Source: Schistocerca nitens (Eukaryota > Arthropoda > Insecta > Orthoptera > Acrididae). Taken from it: 64,000 bases of DNA. How positions within the stretch are numbered: position 1 is the first letter of the stretch; every line of letters begins with the position of its first letter. Below, in pieces: positions 21,421-32,705 of the stretch. The notes under the pieces were generated by a model. That model was not told the origin of the DNA. It saw nothing but the letters and a program-made list of their open reading frames with translations, and searched no databases. The position numbers and the translations under genes are program-made. Location of the stretch: contig NC_064621.1 in assembly GCF_023898315.1 (NCBI RefSeq), positions 541,653,383-541,717,382 on the forward strand. The letters run 5' to 3'.

Positions 21421-22850
21421 TATACACTCCTGGAAATTGAAATAAGAACACCGTGAATTCATTGTCCCAGGAAGGGGAAACTTTATTGAGACATTCCTGG
21501 GGTCAGATACATCACATGATCACACTGACAGAACCACAGGCACATAGACACAGGCAACAGAGCATGCACAATGTCGGCACTAGTACAGTGTATATCCACC
21601 TTTCGCAGCAATGCAGGCTGCTATTCTCCCATGGAGACGATCGCAGAGATGCTGGATGTAGTCCTGTGGAACGGCTTGCCATGCCGTTTCCACCTGGCGC
21701 CTCAGTTGGACCAGCGTTCGTGCTGGACGTGCAGACCGCGTGAGACGACGCTTCATCCAGTCCCAAACATGCTCAATGGGGGACAGATCCGGAGATCTTG
21801 CTGGCCAGGGTAGTTGACTTACACCTTCTAGAGCACGTTGGGTGGCACGGGATACATGCGGACGTGCATTGTCCTGTTGGAACAGCAAGTTCCCTTGCCG
21901 GTCTAGGAATGGTAGAACGATGGGTTCGATGACGGTTTGGATGTACCGTGCACTATTCAGTGTCCCCTCGACGATCACCAGTGGTGTACGGCCAGTGTAG
22001 GAGATCGCTCCCCACACCATGATGCCGGGTGTTGGCCCTGTGTGCCTCGGTCGTATGCAGTCCTGATTGTGGCGCTCACCTGCACGGCGCCAAACACGCA
22101 TACGACCATCATTGGCACCAAGGCAGAAGCGACTCTCATCGCTGAAGACGACACGTCTCCATTCGTCCCTCCATTCACGCCTGTCGCGACACCACTGGAG
22201 GCGGGCTGCACGATGTTGGGGCGTGAGCGGAAGACGGCCTAACGGTGTGCGGGACCGTAGCCCAGCTTCATGGAGACGGTTGCGAATGGTCCTCGCCGAT
22301 ACCCCAGGAGCAACAGTGTCCCTAATTTGCTGGGAAGTGGCGGTGCGGTCCCCTACGGCACTGCGTAGGATCCTACGGTCTTGGCGTGCATCCGTGCGTC
22401 GCTGCGGTCCGGTCCCAGGTCGACGGGCACGTGCACCTTCCGCCGACCACTGGCGACAACATCGATGTACTGTAGAGACCTCACGCCCCACGTGTTGAGC
22501 AATTCGGCGGTACGTCCACCCGGCCTCCCGCATGCCCACTATACGCCCTCGCTCAAAGTCCGTCAACTGCACATACGGTTCACGTCCACGCTGTCGCGGC
22601 ATGCTACCAGTGTTAAAGACTGCGATGGAGCTCCGTATGCCACGGCAAACTGGCTGACACTGACGGCGGCGGTGCACAAATGCTGCGCAGCTAGCGCCAT
22701 TCGACGGCCAACACCGCGGTTCCTGGTGTGTCCGCTGTGCCGTGCGTGTGATCATTGCTTGTACAGCCCTCTCGCAGTGTCCGGAGCAAGTATGGTGGGT
22801 CTGACACACCGGTGTCAATGTGTTCTTTTTTCCATTTCCAGGAGTGTATA
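21421..22850 (-). mobile_element. Complete Tc1-like transposon
   Basis: Inverted terminal repeats begin CACTCCTGGAAATTGAAAT at 21425 and, on the minus strand, CACTCCTGGAAATGGAAAA from 22846. Over the first 31 bases I count four mismatches. TATA borders both ends, which fits a TA target duplication. The roughly 1.42-kb unit holds a single uninterrupted transposase gene and about 245 bp of 5' leader. It is the only DNA transposon in the window that looks complete, so it is probably the youngest. Confidence 0.95.
21580..22602 (-). CDS. Tc1-like transposase, intact, 340 residues
   Basis: Cuts and rejoins the element at TA sites in the nucleus. The frame is open from further upstream (to 23013), but the methionine at 22602 (MPRQRGREPYVQLTDFERGR) is chosen because it starts just before the conserved DNA-binding region and gives the family's normal length. 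Residues 12-60 form the first helix-turn-helix (RGRIVGMREAGWTYRRIA), and 70-115 the second (ISARTIRNRLHEAGL-type). The catalytic domain follows: D155 in VVFSDESRF, D244 in QQDNARPH, E277 in SPDLSPIEHVWD. By my hand count 32 residues separate D244 and E277, against 34 in classic Tc1. No stop or frameshift is visible, so the protein may be functional. The opposite-strand frames are shadows. Confidence 0.93.
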   Translation of the reverse strand: MPRQRGREPYVQLTDFERGRIVGMREAGWTYRRIAQHVGREVSTVHRCCRQWSAEGARARRPGTGPQRRTDARQDRRILRSAVGDRTATSQQIRDTVAPGVSARTIRNRLHEAGLRSRTPLGRLPLTPQHRAARLQWCRDRREWRDEWRRVVFSDESRFCLGANDGRMRVWRRAGERHNQDCIRPRHTGPTPGIMVWGAISYTGRTPLVIVEGTLNSARYIQTVIEPIVLPFLDRQGNLLFQQDNARPHVSRATQRALEGVSQLPWPARSPDLSPIEHVWDWMKRRLTRSARPARTLVQLRRQVETAWQAVPQDYIQHLCDRLHGRIAACIAAKGGYTLY

Positions 22851-23455
22851 ATCTTGGAAAGTACGCAGTATGTAATGACACAGCACCCAATCTTAAACGC
22901 TGTGAAAAATCAAGTGTGAAGCTCGCGTCATCCTGTGACAAGATATGAACACGTAATTTTGTTCTGTAAACTGTATGCGCCAAATTGTTAAAATGCCTGT
23001 TGTGACTACTCACCGTAAAGCTGCATTTTGAGTATTACCTCTCATTCAGACGCATCAGTCTGACGCCGCGAACAATTGGAGAAATCTATTCGGGAATCCC
23101 AGCCTGTCCGTGGCAATGGAAGGTTAAATTTTTTTGTCTTTTTTCCTTTCGTCAGACTACGTGATACCTTGCCAACAGTACGTTGCATGCCGTAACTTTC
23201 CGTCCCCAGTGGTTAGCCATGAAACGTCACGTGGACAGTCTGCTTCCGCGTAGAGCTCTGTGACTAGAAGTTCAAAATTCACTTGCGTATTGTGTAGCGC
23301 CAAATTTGTATTGTGTTACAAACTCTTATATCGCATCATCCACCTATTATTACTGGCGAAAAATTGATAGACTGACGAGAAAGTTTACAAACTCCCTGTT
23401 TTGAGGATATCTAAATATAATGTTTAACACGAAGGTCTATCTGATGACAATTTTA
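22851..23455. other. Unassigned spacer
   Basis: No recognisable coding or repeat content apart from the meaningless upstream extension of the transposase frame on the minus strand. Confidence 0.5.
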
Positions 23456-24159
23456 TACAGGGTAATTCAAAAGTAACTGTACGCACTTCTTGGATGCAAT
23501 GTATGGGTCAAAATAAAAGTAAAATGTCAAGTAAAATTTTGTCTGAAACAGATTTATTTCCGAGTTATGATGCATAATGTCATTTGTGATGGGCATTACA
23601 TCATGGACTAGCACAGGCTTCTGGCGTGTTGTGTTCGCCTGTATATCGACTGATATTACTTTGTCGACGGCTCCTCTCCACATTTCAGTCTGGAGGCAAG
23701 AGAGTATCTGAAAGTTGCGTATCCCGGTAAGTGGTCGTGCAGGACCAGTTGCTTGGCCCGCCAGATCTCCGGATCTTAACCACTGGACTTCTACTTTCGG
23801 AGCTCTCTGAAGGAACTCGTGTATAATGTTGCAATGGAGAATGTAGCACAACTACAGCATCTAACTGAAAAAAGCCGTACAATTGTGTGTCACTGTCTTC
23901 GTCTACATGTACATCATTTTGAACATGTCACGGGGTGAACGTATTGTACGTAACTGAGGTGAATTTCGGCCCCTTCGTGTCGTAGCTTTCTGAGAAGAAT
24001 TAATCTTGTATTTTTTGTGTTGCATTTGGGACCCCTACTCTACTGCATAATTGAAATAAAGCAATTTCAAATAAAACTTTATTTAACGTTTTACTCTTAT
24101 TTTGACGTATACATTACACCCAAGAAGTGTGTACATTTGCTGTTGAATCACCCTGTGTA
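23456..24159 (+). mobile_element. Deleted mariner-like element (DUF4817-type)
   Basis: Long inverted ends: acagggtaattcaaaagtaa...cgcacttcttggatgcaatg on the left, and on the right (minus strand) acagggtgattcaacag...cacacttcttgggtgtaatg. They correspond over about 60 bp. Between them a plus-strand relic reads PLDFYFRSSLKELVYNVAME, matching the SPDLxPLDFFLWGYLK segment that follows the last catalytic residues in this transposase group. The N-terminal half is gone. About 700 bp, non-autonomous. Confidence 0.75.
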
Positions 24160-26460
24160 GTAGTGACCCTGTGTTTCGTTGTTACGCGGCTTGTGTGTTA
24201 ACAGCTTTGTAGCTGTGAGTTACTACTGAAACGATTACGTGAAAATTCTTGTTTATTTATTCGTGAAACCGCTGCACAAACGAATTCAGATTCAATGCTG
24301 CAGTTTCTGAGACAATTCTGGCAACACTATGAAGATGGGCTAAGACTTGTATTTCCATTTCGTTGTTCAAATAAAAATGCTCGAATCATTTGTTTTATTG
24401 TTTCTTTAAAACACATGTATATTTCTACAAAGTGGATGTTGAGTTTTGCAGATGATATGGATCCGTTATAGGTTCATGGTGCTGCTTCGGAAACAGTATT
24501 TGCCGAAAGTGGAAGAAATGCCTGTAAATAATATTTGTGAAAACGAAAACGTGACATGTTGTCCTGTGATAGCCGTCAGTCTCTCTGCTTACGTAAGGTG
24601 TGTTCTACGTGGTTACCAACTGTTGTTAACTGTCTGGCGGCGACTGTCGTACTCCATCACATGCTCCACTTACGTATTCGTCAGTGGATATGGCATACAC
24701 GAATATTTATAAACGCCCCCATTGCCAGAAATTTAAAGCGTTAAGAACAGGGAGACCATGCCACAGGACATATTTGATCAATCCATCACTCATTTAACGT
24801 TTGGGTTAGCTACTGTGTTGCCAAGAATAAAAGTACGGCTTGCCCCATCATATATAATTAATTAACTTCCTTGATTTTCTGAAAGGTTAACGTTCTACAA
24901 CAGGATAGAAAATTTGTCGCGCAGAGATCATTGATAAACAGCACTTGTTAATGTGCCGAGTGCGGTGTGTCTACAAGCCTTTCCCTCAAAATGTCTGCCT
25001 TCACATTAAGTCTAAAGCGAATGTCATGTCTTGCGTAAATGATCTATCGAGAACTGATACGCGTTTCCCTACATGTGGCTATTGTGTTAATTTATTATTT
25101 CACCCTGTGTGATCCCATCTGATGCGTAAATTGAAATATAAACTGTGAACTGCGGATCTTAAGCTCTCAGCCGTTACTAGGCTTGCAATCTGATATCGGC
25201 AGCGCAGTCGGCAAAATAAGTACTGACAAGTGAGACACACAGTCGTTACGAAAACAGAAAAACATGGTATGGTACGGTACGGTCTTCTGAACTTTCCCGT
25301 CATAAGGGCTACGTATCTCAAAATGCATTTGTTTTCGGACATATACTTTCGTGACTTCTTAACCGTCGACCAGTGCTCTCTCCTGAGTGAGTGATAACAG
25401 CTGGAGAAAGGAAGTGAAGTGTCGTTGGTACTCGAGTGGTTGTATAAATTTAACTCATGGAAATGCGGAGTATGCTGCTACAACTATGTAATAGATACAC
25501 TGTTTAGTAATAAACACTGACATAGTTTTTCTGGTAGCCTTTAAACAAAGTCAGAATTTTTCTCCGAGAATTAGTAGCACATGTGATTCAAAAGTCCACT
25601 CTTAAGTAATTTTCATTAATTTTAGTATTTATGTAAGTGGCCAGCATGTAACTGTAAACGAAATAAGAAGCAGGGTCTTGTAAAGATTGTATAATGCTAC
25701 AAGGGTTGTATCATGCTGTAGCATTTCTCAACCTGTGAACAAGTTAACTTCGTTATTTTTTAGGATCAGAATTATTGTTGGTAGAAGATCGTAACTCAAA
25801 GGGACTAATTGTCAGAAATGTAATTTTTTATCGTAAGTAAATCTCATAGCAACAAATTTAGTTGTTATGGAACAGGAGACACGAACAAGAACGCTAACGA
25901 AAGGACGCGTCTGCCAATCGCCCTTGTTTTGTATTCCGAGTATTTATTTCAGCTCTTTTAACATTTGAATTATTAGTGTCGTAGTTTCATTCGCACGTTG
26001 AGAATAGCTCATACAGTTTTAAATAAAAGGGAACTTCTGTTGTATGTACGAGCGAAAACATTAATTTGTATAACAGAAAAGTAGATGACAAGAACGGATA
26101 CCTATTTCTTTCTTTTCGCTTTCTTGTTGATAAAGATTTTAGAACATAAAATCCATGCATCTAAACAGCAGACTGAATGAAATTTTGGCAGAGAATGAAT
26201 GCTGTCGATCGAGACGTCATCCTTACGAAAGCGTTAGCATATATGAAGCCTTCGACATATATATCGATGTATTTTTCTTTATTGTATAAATAAGTACATT
26301 CAGTGCCTAATACTGGCCATTTGCTGCTGTTTTTCCGGTATAATGCATGTAAATAATTTTATCCACTTTCAACAGGGGTAGACGATGTCAGTGGACTTTA
26401 ACCATACAGTTAACAGCACCATTGTATGGTTTCTTAAGTTTTACCTTGTTGGAGACCTCA
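24160..26460. other. Unassigned spacer
   Basis: About 2.3 kb of AT-rich DNA with short open frames only and no motif or repeat that I can name. Confidence 0.5.
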
Positions 26461-26641
26461 CAGCGTGCGCTTGTTAAGACCATCGCTGGAGGCCACTGTC
26501 GAAGACGACTATGTCAGTCGCCGAAATGTTTTAAATATTGGAGGTGAATTGGATAAAATAATCAAGGTAGGAAATATGGAATCTGCCTATGAATCAAGTA
26601 AACAGTGCTTTGGAAACAGACAAAATGCAGTGAAGTCCAAA

Positions 26642-26846
26642 ACAAAAGTCTTAAAAATGGTTCAAATGGCTCTGAGCACTATGGGACTTAACATCTGTGG
26701 TCATCAGTCCCCTAGAACTTAGAACTACTTAAACCTAACTAACCTAAGGTCATCACACACATCCATGCCCGAGGCAGGATTCGAACCTGCGACCGTAGCA
26801 GCCGTGCGGTTCCGGACTGCGCGCCTAGAACCGCTAGACAAAAGTC
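26642..26846 (-). mobile_element. SINE family A inside the RTE-like LINE
   Basis: An antisense copy (26651-26837) flanked by the 9-bp duplication acaaaagtc at 26642-26650 and 26838-26846. The tail aaatggttcaaatggctctg is at 26655 and the B-box complement gattcgaacc at 26780. The extreme head (ggccggc part) is missing. Confidence 0.9.
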
Positions 26847-26863
26847 CTATATGAGCAGAAATA

Positions 26864-27584
26864 TAAGGGGCGTTCAAAAAGAAACGAGCCACAGAAACCA
26901 CTACCTGTGTATTAGAAGTATTGACCCTGTTTGTTGACACACTTGCATCACTGTGACACAAGGCGGTGAATGGCTGTCTCGTAAAATTCCCGGGGCTGCG
27001 ATGGTAACCAGTTCCGTACGTACAGCTGGACGTCGTCGTCCGAGGTGAATCGTTTGCCCCTCAGAGGCTTTTTAAGAGGAGCAAAAATGGCGTAATCACA
27101 GGGAGAGTGGTCCGGACTGTATAGACTAGAGGGTGGCCGAGAACCTCCCATTTGAATTTCTGCAGGGGTGCCGCGATTGTGGTGGCCGTATGAGGCTTCG
27201 CATTGCCGTAGAGCAGAATGAGCCCACGGGTGAGATTGCCTGGTCGTTTTGATCTGATCGCTTGGCCAAGGATGGTCATCGCTTGCGAGTAACGCTGGGC
27301 ATTCACTGTTGTTCCGTGCTGCAGGAAGAGAATCAGAAGATTACGCCATTTTTGATCCCCTTATAAAGGCTCCGAGGGGCAAACGATTCACATCGGATGA
27401 CGACGTCCAGCAGTACGTGCGGAACTGGCTAACATCGTAGCCCCGGGAATTTTATGAGACAGCCATTCACCGCCTTGTGTCATAGTGGGATAAGTGTCTC
27501 AACAGCCACGGTTAATACTTGTAACATACAGTTACTGGTTTCTGTAATAATGTCTCCAGCTCGTTTCTTTTTGAACGCCCCTTA
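26864..27584. mobile_element. Palindromic mariner element made of two 3' halves
   Basis: Perfect inverted ends AGGGGCGTTCAAAAAGAAAC flanked by TA at 26864-26865 and 27583-27584. Both arms encode the same transposase C-terminus outward. The minus strand carries LLYGNAKPHTAT, then SPDHSPCDYAIFAPLKKPLR and GKRFTSDDDVQLYVRNWL (27306-26948). The plus strand from about 27330 carries DYAIFDPL, then GKRFTSDDDVQQYVRNWL, REFYETAIHRLVS and an HG-type end. The arms match over roughly 240 bp around a short centre near 27310-27330. The element has lost its 5' end and N-terminal domain entirely but keeps two working-type termini. See findings. Confidence 0.9.
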
Positions 27585-28812
27585 TACATAGTAGAAAGGT
27601 GGAAATAATACCTTCAAAAACTGTATGTAGGAAATTATGGTGATCTGTAAGAAGAGAGAAGACATCGTGCGCGATGAGTTCGACTTTGGAGTCGTGTAAC
27701 TAAAACCTGAGAAAATCACTGGAGTTAATAATGCACCAGCAAAACTCATCAAGGCTGCTGGAGAATAGTGCCGCCAGCTTTTTAAGATGCTGAGAGAGAT
27801 TGGCGTAAATTATATGAACAGAGGTGTGGAGAACATCAAAAAGCAGCTATTATGCAGGGTGCATGACAGGGCTGCTCACTCTCTCCTGTCTTGTTTAGTG
27901 GATACATTCAGAGGGCGATAGATGAAGCTAGGGAGAACCTGGGAGCTATAGGAGGAATTAAATTAATAATATGCATGCTGAGGTTTGCTAATGATATGAC
28001 TATGTTAAGTGAAGATGCAGGACAATTAGAAACGATGCTTGCCCAAAAGGAAACCACCCTCAGCTCTTCGTATAATACAAGTATTAATAAAGTAAAACAA
28101 AAATATTAGTGGTGAGCATACAAAACACCGTTGCTCAGTGCTCACTTAACAATAACCGACTGGAGACCGTCGAATTGTTTGTCTACCTAGGGAGTAATAT
28201 TACATCAGACGGAAGGTCAAGGAAGAATATTGCAAGTCGAATCTACCAGGCAAAAAGCATATTTTAACAAGAGAAGAAATCTTTTCACGTCCAGCAGCAT
28301 AGACGAGCTTCTCAGGGAAAACCTTATAAATACGTTTGTTTGAAGTGCGTTGCTGTACGGAAGTGAAAAGTGGACACTTGAAGAAGCAGAAAAATAACAG
28401 CCTTCGAGATGTGGGCTACCGCAGAATACTCAAGATTCCCTGGATAGACAAGACATCAAACGAAGAGGTGCTCCACAGAGTGGAGGAAGAGAAGCCTTGT
28501 CTCCGCAGAAGGGACACATGCGTCGGCCATCTGCTGAGACATGATGATATCATTAAAAATATAATTGAAGGGACAGTAGAAAGGAAAAATAAGAGAGGCA
28601 GACCGAGACTAGAGTACCTCACCAGCTAATGGAGGATACAAGCTGCACCACCTAAACCACACTCAAGAGGAAGGCCGAGACAGAAATGCATGGCGAATTG
28701 CTGCTAACCAGCATGATTGTTTGAAGACTTAAGAAGATGGAGGGAAACATACCTCCTAAAGTTTGAGAGTATCATCGAAAGCTGTTTAAAATTTTTACAG
28801 CATTTTTGGAAT

Positions 28813-29168
28813 TATACAGGGTATCCCAGAAGAAAAGGTCTGTGGTCAAGGATATGACAGGAACGACCATTAGAAGCAAAAAAGAAATCTGGTAAACATG
28901 GGCTCTGAAATGCACACCCTAAGAGCTAGGAGCACTTCATCTTCACTACTGTGAAGCACGGCTCTTCTTCTGAACAAGTGATAATAGCTGTTGAGGTATG
29001 CATTTTAGAGCCCGTGTATACTGGTCAATTTTCTTGTTTTGGTCCATACTACCACCTCTCAAAAGACGGAGAGAGAAGAGCTTCCAGTGCAAGAGATTTA
29101 TTTTACAGTATCGAAGATGTGGTGCCGTATACCTGAACGTTGACCACTCCTCCAGGGTACCCTGTGTA
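28813..29168. mobile_element. Mariner-type MITE with inner foldback
   Basis: The ends TACAGGGTATCCC (left) and, on the minus strand, CACAGGGTACCCTGG (right) are flanked by TA. Inside, gggctctgaaatgcacacc at 28900 pairs with ggtatgcattttagagccc at 28995, so the centre can fold as well. No transposase. Positions 29169-29388 are unassigned. Confidence 0.6.
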
Positions 29169-29389
29169 GCAGTGGCCCAAGTGGCTTTAAATGATGGGAG
29201 TAGAATTATAAATTCAGTACTTACATATAGCCAGAAGTTCAAAAAAATGTAATTGTAAAACATGGATGCTGACTGGTGGCATCGATAAAAAGTGTAATAC
29301 CGGACAGAAATGAAGACGAAGCAGTGATTTTGTCACCCATGCATGTGTATAGAACCGTGAAGGTACTGTATCAATCGCAGTCGCGAGAT

Positions 29390-29610
29390 TCGTATTTCAA
29401 AAGTGGTTCAAATGGCACTGAGCACTATGGGACTTAACTTCTAAGGTCATCAGTCCCCTAGAACTTAGAACTACTTAAACCTAACTAACCTAAGGACATC
29501 ACACACATCCATGCCCGAGGCAGGATTCGAACCTGCGACCGTAGCGGTCGCGCGGCTCCAGACTGTAGCGCCTAGAACCGCTCGGCCACACTGGCCGGCG
29601 AGTCGTATTT
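29390..29610 (-). mobile_element. SINE family A, near full length
   Basis: Antisense copy from the tail (agtggttcaaatggcactga) to the head (cactggccggc at 29599). An 8-bp flanking repeat tcgtattt (29390-29397 and 29603-29610) is the likely target duplication. The open frame 29511-29927 starting MPEAGFEPATVAV is a read-through of the SINE and not a gene. Confidence 0.85.
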
Positions 29611-32225
29611 ATCTGGTAATCATAAACAGGAGGCTCTGCAGTGGAATTATGTCGTTCGTATCATGCACGTCACTTCCTGTGAGAGAAAGGGCTTCGAAGG
29701 GTTCCAGCTCGTTGTTCGTAGCGCCTACCTCGAGTGCCTGTAATGACAGTGGCCGCTTTATCGACAGGTTAGCCGCACCAACCGCTCACTGCACACAATG
29801 TTGCCAGCGCTACCTGACGGCCGACTCCCTCCCAGGAGACCTCTTTAAATATTTCATTGCGCTTGGAACCATCGCACAGCCGTCGTGTATTCGAGACAGT
29901 ATAATAAATGGGTGTGGCACGAACTAAATCAACAGCCGCAAAATACATTTAATGTACATAAATATGGAAGTACACAGATATCTTCCTGGGCAGTTTCAGG
30001 GTGGCAGGCCAGTAGTCTGCTAGTTTGACACTACTTCAAGTACTTTACACAATAAACAAATGCGCATCATGTACTTTTTCCTCATGTGTTTTCTCATCTT
30101 GCACGGCAATTCTTGCTTACTGATGCTGTGTGTTCGTGACGGCCGACCCATGCCGCCTTTCAGTTATTATTGTTCACGAAGTCCATAAAAACTGCCGTTG
30201 GACAGGTCGTCATAACACATCAGTCGATACTCGGTACACCATTCTTCATATTTCCTTGTTGACACAAGGCATGTGACTTCCACTTCCTCTAATTGGGAGG
30301 GGGGGGGGGGCAAATCACGTCGCTTCTTTAGAATCGTTAGAGTTAATACTGCTCACTGTGTCGTTGGTGATAAATTTTCAGTGTATAACAGCAATTTGTG
30401 ACGTTGGTGATTTTGGTTGTGTGATTGTGCTAGTTGTTTGTAGTGTTGCATTCTCATTTTGTATATGCTCAGCATATCGAGATTTTAATTTCTTTGCAAA
30501 GTGCTCTCTCGTAGCATTTTCACCTTGAAAATGTGGCTTAAGCGCCTGACGAAATATAGACGGCTGTCGAAAAGCCACTCGATTACGTTCCCGTAAGCTG
30601 TTTGGCCAGAATTGGACCATTATCGCCCTCGTACCTTTTACTGTAGAATTATGAAAAAAATAAACTTCTTAAAAAAGTAGCTGTACCCCGCGAACGCAAT
30701 GAGAAAAGAAGCAAAGTATAAATCAAAACTGTAGCACTTTTTATAGTTTTGATTGCTGGCGAGAACAACATGATATTCTGGAAATATGCTGGGTTTCTTG
30801 ATTACAACATATCGCATGTAGTGCATTTAATGTAATACAAACTGAGTGGATATGGTGATTCGCTATTTTCGAGGTACCACTCCTAATAAGAATTTAATGT
30901 TACATTCCCCAATCCGTAGCGGTTAGCTCGATATCCGATAACTGTCAAAGAAACCTCTCTTACATGCAAGACATTCTTTGTGACATGTCTGGTAGGTTTC
31001 AAGCTCCCGCTTTAATAAGTTACGTGGATTGTGGGTGGGGGCCTCAAATATCATAGTTGGTTCCTATTCATTCACGGCATCTCTTACCGCACATCTTTTT
31101 TGACTACAATCAAATGGGAAAAATCACAGGGCATGAGACCTGGACCACGCGCTGGCCACCCGTGTGGACGATGTCTTCTCACCCGTTAGTTAGCAAAAGA
31201 TACAGTGGCCGTAATCCAGTGCCAAACCATTATCTTCTGCCCTAATTGTTCTTTTTCAGCACACACATGCCGGGTCTTGCTCGCCATATATTGACAACTG
31301 TATCTTTCAACAAAACAGTGAGAAAAACCACTTCACATGAGCACACCACAAACAATTGCCCGCTTTGATACCACCAAAGTTCCAGCTAATATCATCCGTC
31401 TGTCACCATTTTGTACGAGATAATGTGGTTTCGAATGCTTACAGGTAATATTCTTCGCAGTGGTTCTGACCCCAAGAGATGTTGGATCATTAACGAAAGA
31501 CATTCCCAGCAAGGACTTCTTAAATTTCTGGTGAACATATCATTATTGATAACAGCATTGGCGTCTTTTCTCAAAGTAACAGTGTTCCTTATGTTGAATC
31601 CACGACACTGCCCGTTATCAGCTGCCGCCGACAATGTTCAGTTGGATTTTTATCAAAAGTATTACGAATTCCACGTTGAGCCTTTCAGTGCCTTTGCATG
31701 CTTACCAGTGATCCCGAAACTTCATACCGCACCGCTACCTCACCTCTACTTAATTCTTAAGCGCCTTAGTTTTCCTGCAACAAAAAGACATGCCAAAACC
31801 TGAAGGTCTAATGCATATAATGAGCGAAGCCTCGGTGTTAACACACAGTAAAGCTAGGTGACTTTAGATGTCACCTTTTTTATTGTACTTGAGACTCACG
31901 CTGTTACCATTTTTTCCTGCTAAACCTAACAGCTCTTGTAATGAACAGTAGTAGTCGTCTAAAGAACGGAGACACAGGTGAACATACTTCGTACATTCTC
32001 CATTCCTGTTCGCAGAGAAAGTTATTTTTGTTCTCGTAACTTCATAACAGCGGTTCGAGTTCTACTGCTGGTAAAATGTCCGTTGTATTCCAGTCTGTAC
32101 GTTGAGCTTTTAGTGTACATGGAAGTTACTGCTGGTAATTCGTTCTCAGGCACTTTCACTGATATGAAAGCTGTTGTGACAAAATGTCATGCTACCGCAC
32201 GGCAACTTATGTAATAGGGAAGGGA
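29611..32225. other. Unassigned spacer
   Basis: About 2.6 kb. A G-run lies at 30297-30310. Open frames up to 138 codons show no motif. Nothing else is recognised. Confidence 0.45.
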
Positions 32226-32333
32226 AATTGGTGTTTAAATGTGTGATCAAATGTGTGTGAATTCGTAAGGGACCAAACTGCTAAGGTCATCGGTCCCTAG
32301 ACTTACATACTGCTTACACTAACTTATGCTAAG

Positions 32334-32395
<62 letters not shown>

Positions 32396-32490
32396 CCGAG
32401 GGACGATTGAACCTCCGACAGGAGGGTCCACGCGATCCGCGACATAGGGCCTCAAACCGCACGGGCACTCCACCGGCAATTACTGTTTAA
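32226..32490 (-). mobile_element. tRNA-derived SINE, family B, with (CA)28 inside
   Basis: The minus strand begins with a tRNA-like head at about 32470 (B-box complement gattgaacc near 32405). The body is interrupted by a CA tract at 32336-32391 and ends with words shared with family A logic (ggtcatcggtccctagac). Imperfect 13-bp direct repeats aattggtgtttaa and aattactgtttaa (32226-32238 and 32478-32490) flank it. A different family from the common SINE A. Confidence 0.65.
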
Positions 32491-32496
32491 CTTCCC

Positions 32497-32705
32497 GTTG
32501 ACGGCGAGGTCATTGGAGACTGAGTACAAGCTCGAATTCAGGAAAGGTGGTGAATAAAATCGCCTGTCCCCCTTCATAGGGACCACGCCGGAATTCACCG
32601 TAAATGGTTGAGGGAAATCACGGAAACCCAAATATGGGTGGCCGGGAGGGGATTTTAATAGAAACCAGTGTCACCAATGTGCCACCTTTCTCGGTGGCAC
32701 ATAAA
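32497..32705 (-). mobile_element. Probable SINE, family C
   Basis: Contains gggaaatcacggaaaccc and ggtggccgggagggg, words that I associate with a widespread orthopteran repeat (from memory). Its right end (caccaatgtgccacctttct) looks like a decayed tRNA head read on the minus strand. It abuts SINE B. Boundaries approximate. Confidence 0.45.

Larger units (their letters stand above)
26545..28735 (+). mobile_element. RTE-like LINE fragment, twice interrupted
   Basis: The plus strand carries, in RTE order: a connector region (KVGNMESAYESSKQCFGNRQ) from 26571, interrupted at 26651 and 26866 and resuming near 27585 with a VERWK-like word. Then come a GCSLSPVLFSGYI-type motif near 27865, MLRFANDMTMLSE near 27977-28015 (the FADD box changed to FAND), a YLGSNITSDGRS segment near 28182, and the C-terminal RRILKIPWIDKTSNEEVLHR near 28431. 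Motif A of the polymerase is deleted and several frameshifts occur. Dead copy. Confidence 0.85.

Noticed and set aside
21453..22851. Several plus-strand frames inside the Tc1 element
   Set aside because: Shadows of the intact transposase on the minus strand.
22603..23013. N-terminal 137-residue extension of the Tc1 transposase
   Set aside because: It crosses the element's terminal repeat into flanking DNA, so the frame is open by chance.
29511..29927. 138-residue protein starting MPEAGFEPATVAV
   Set aside because: The beginning is the antisense tRNA-like part of a SINE and the rest has no domain.
31057..31245. Possible transposase piece with TRWPPVW-like text
   Set aside because: Too short and without catalytic motifs or terminal repeats.
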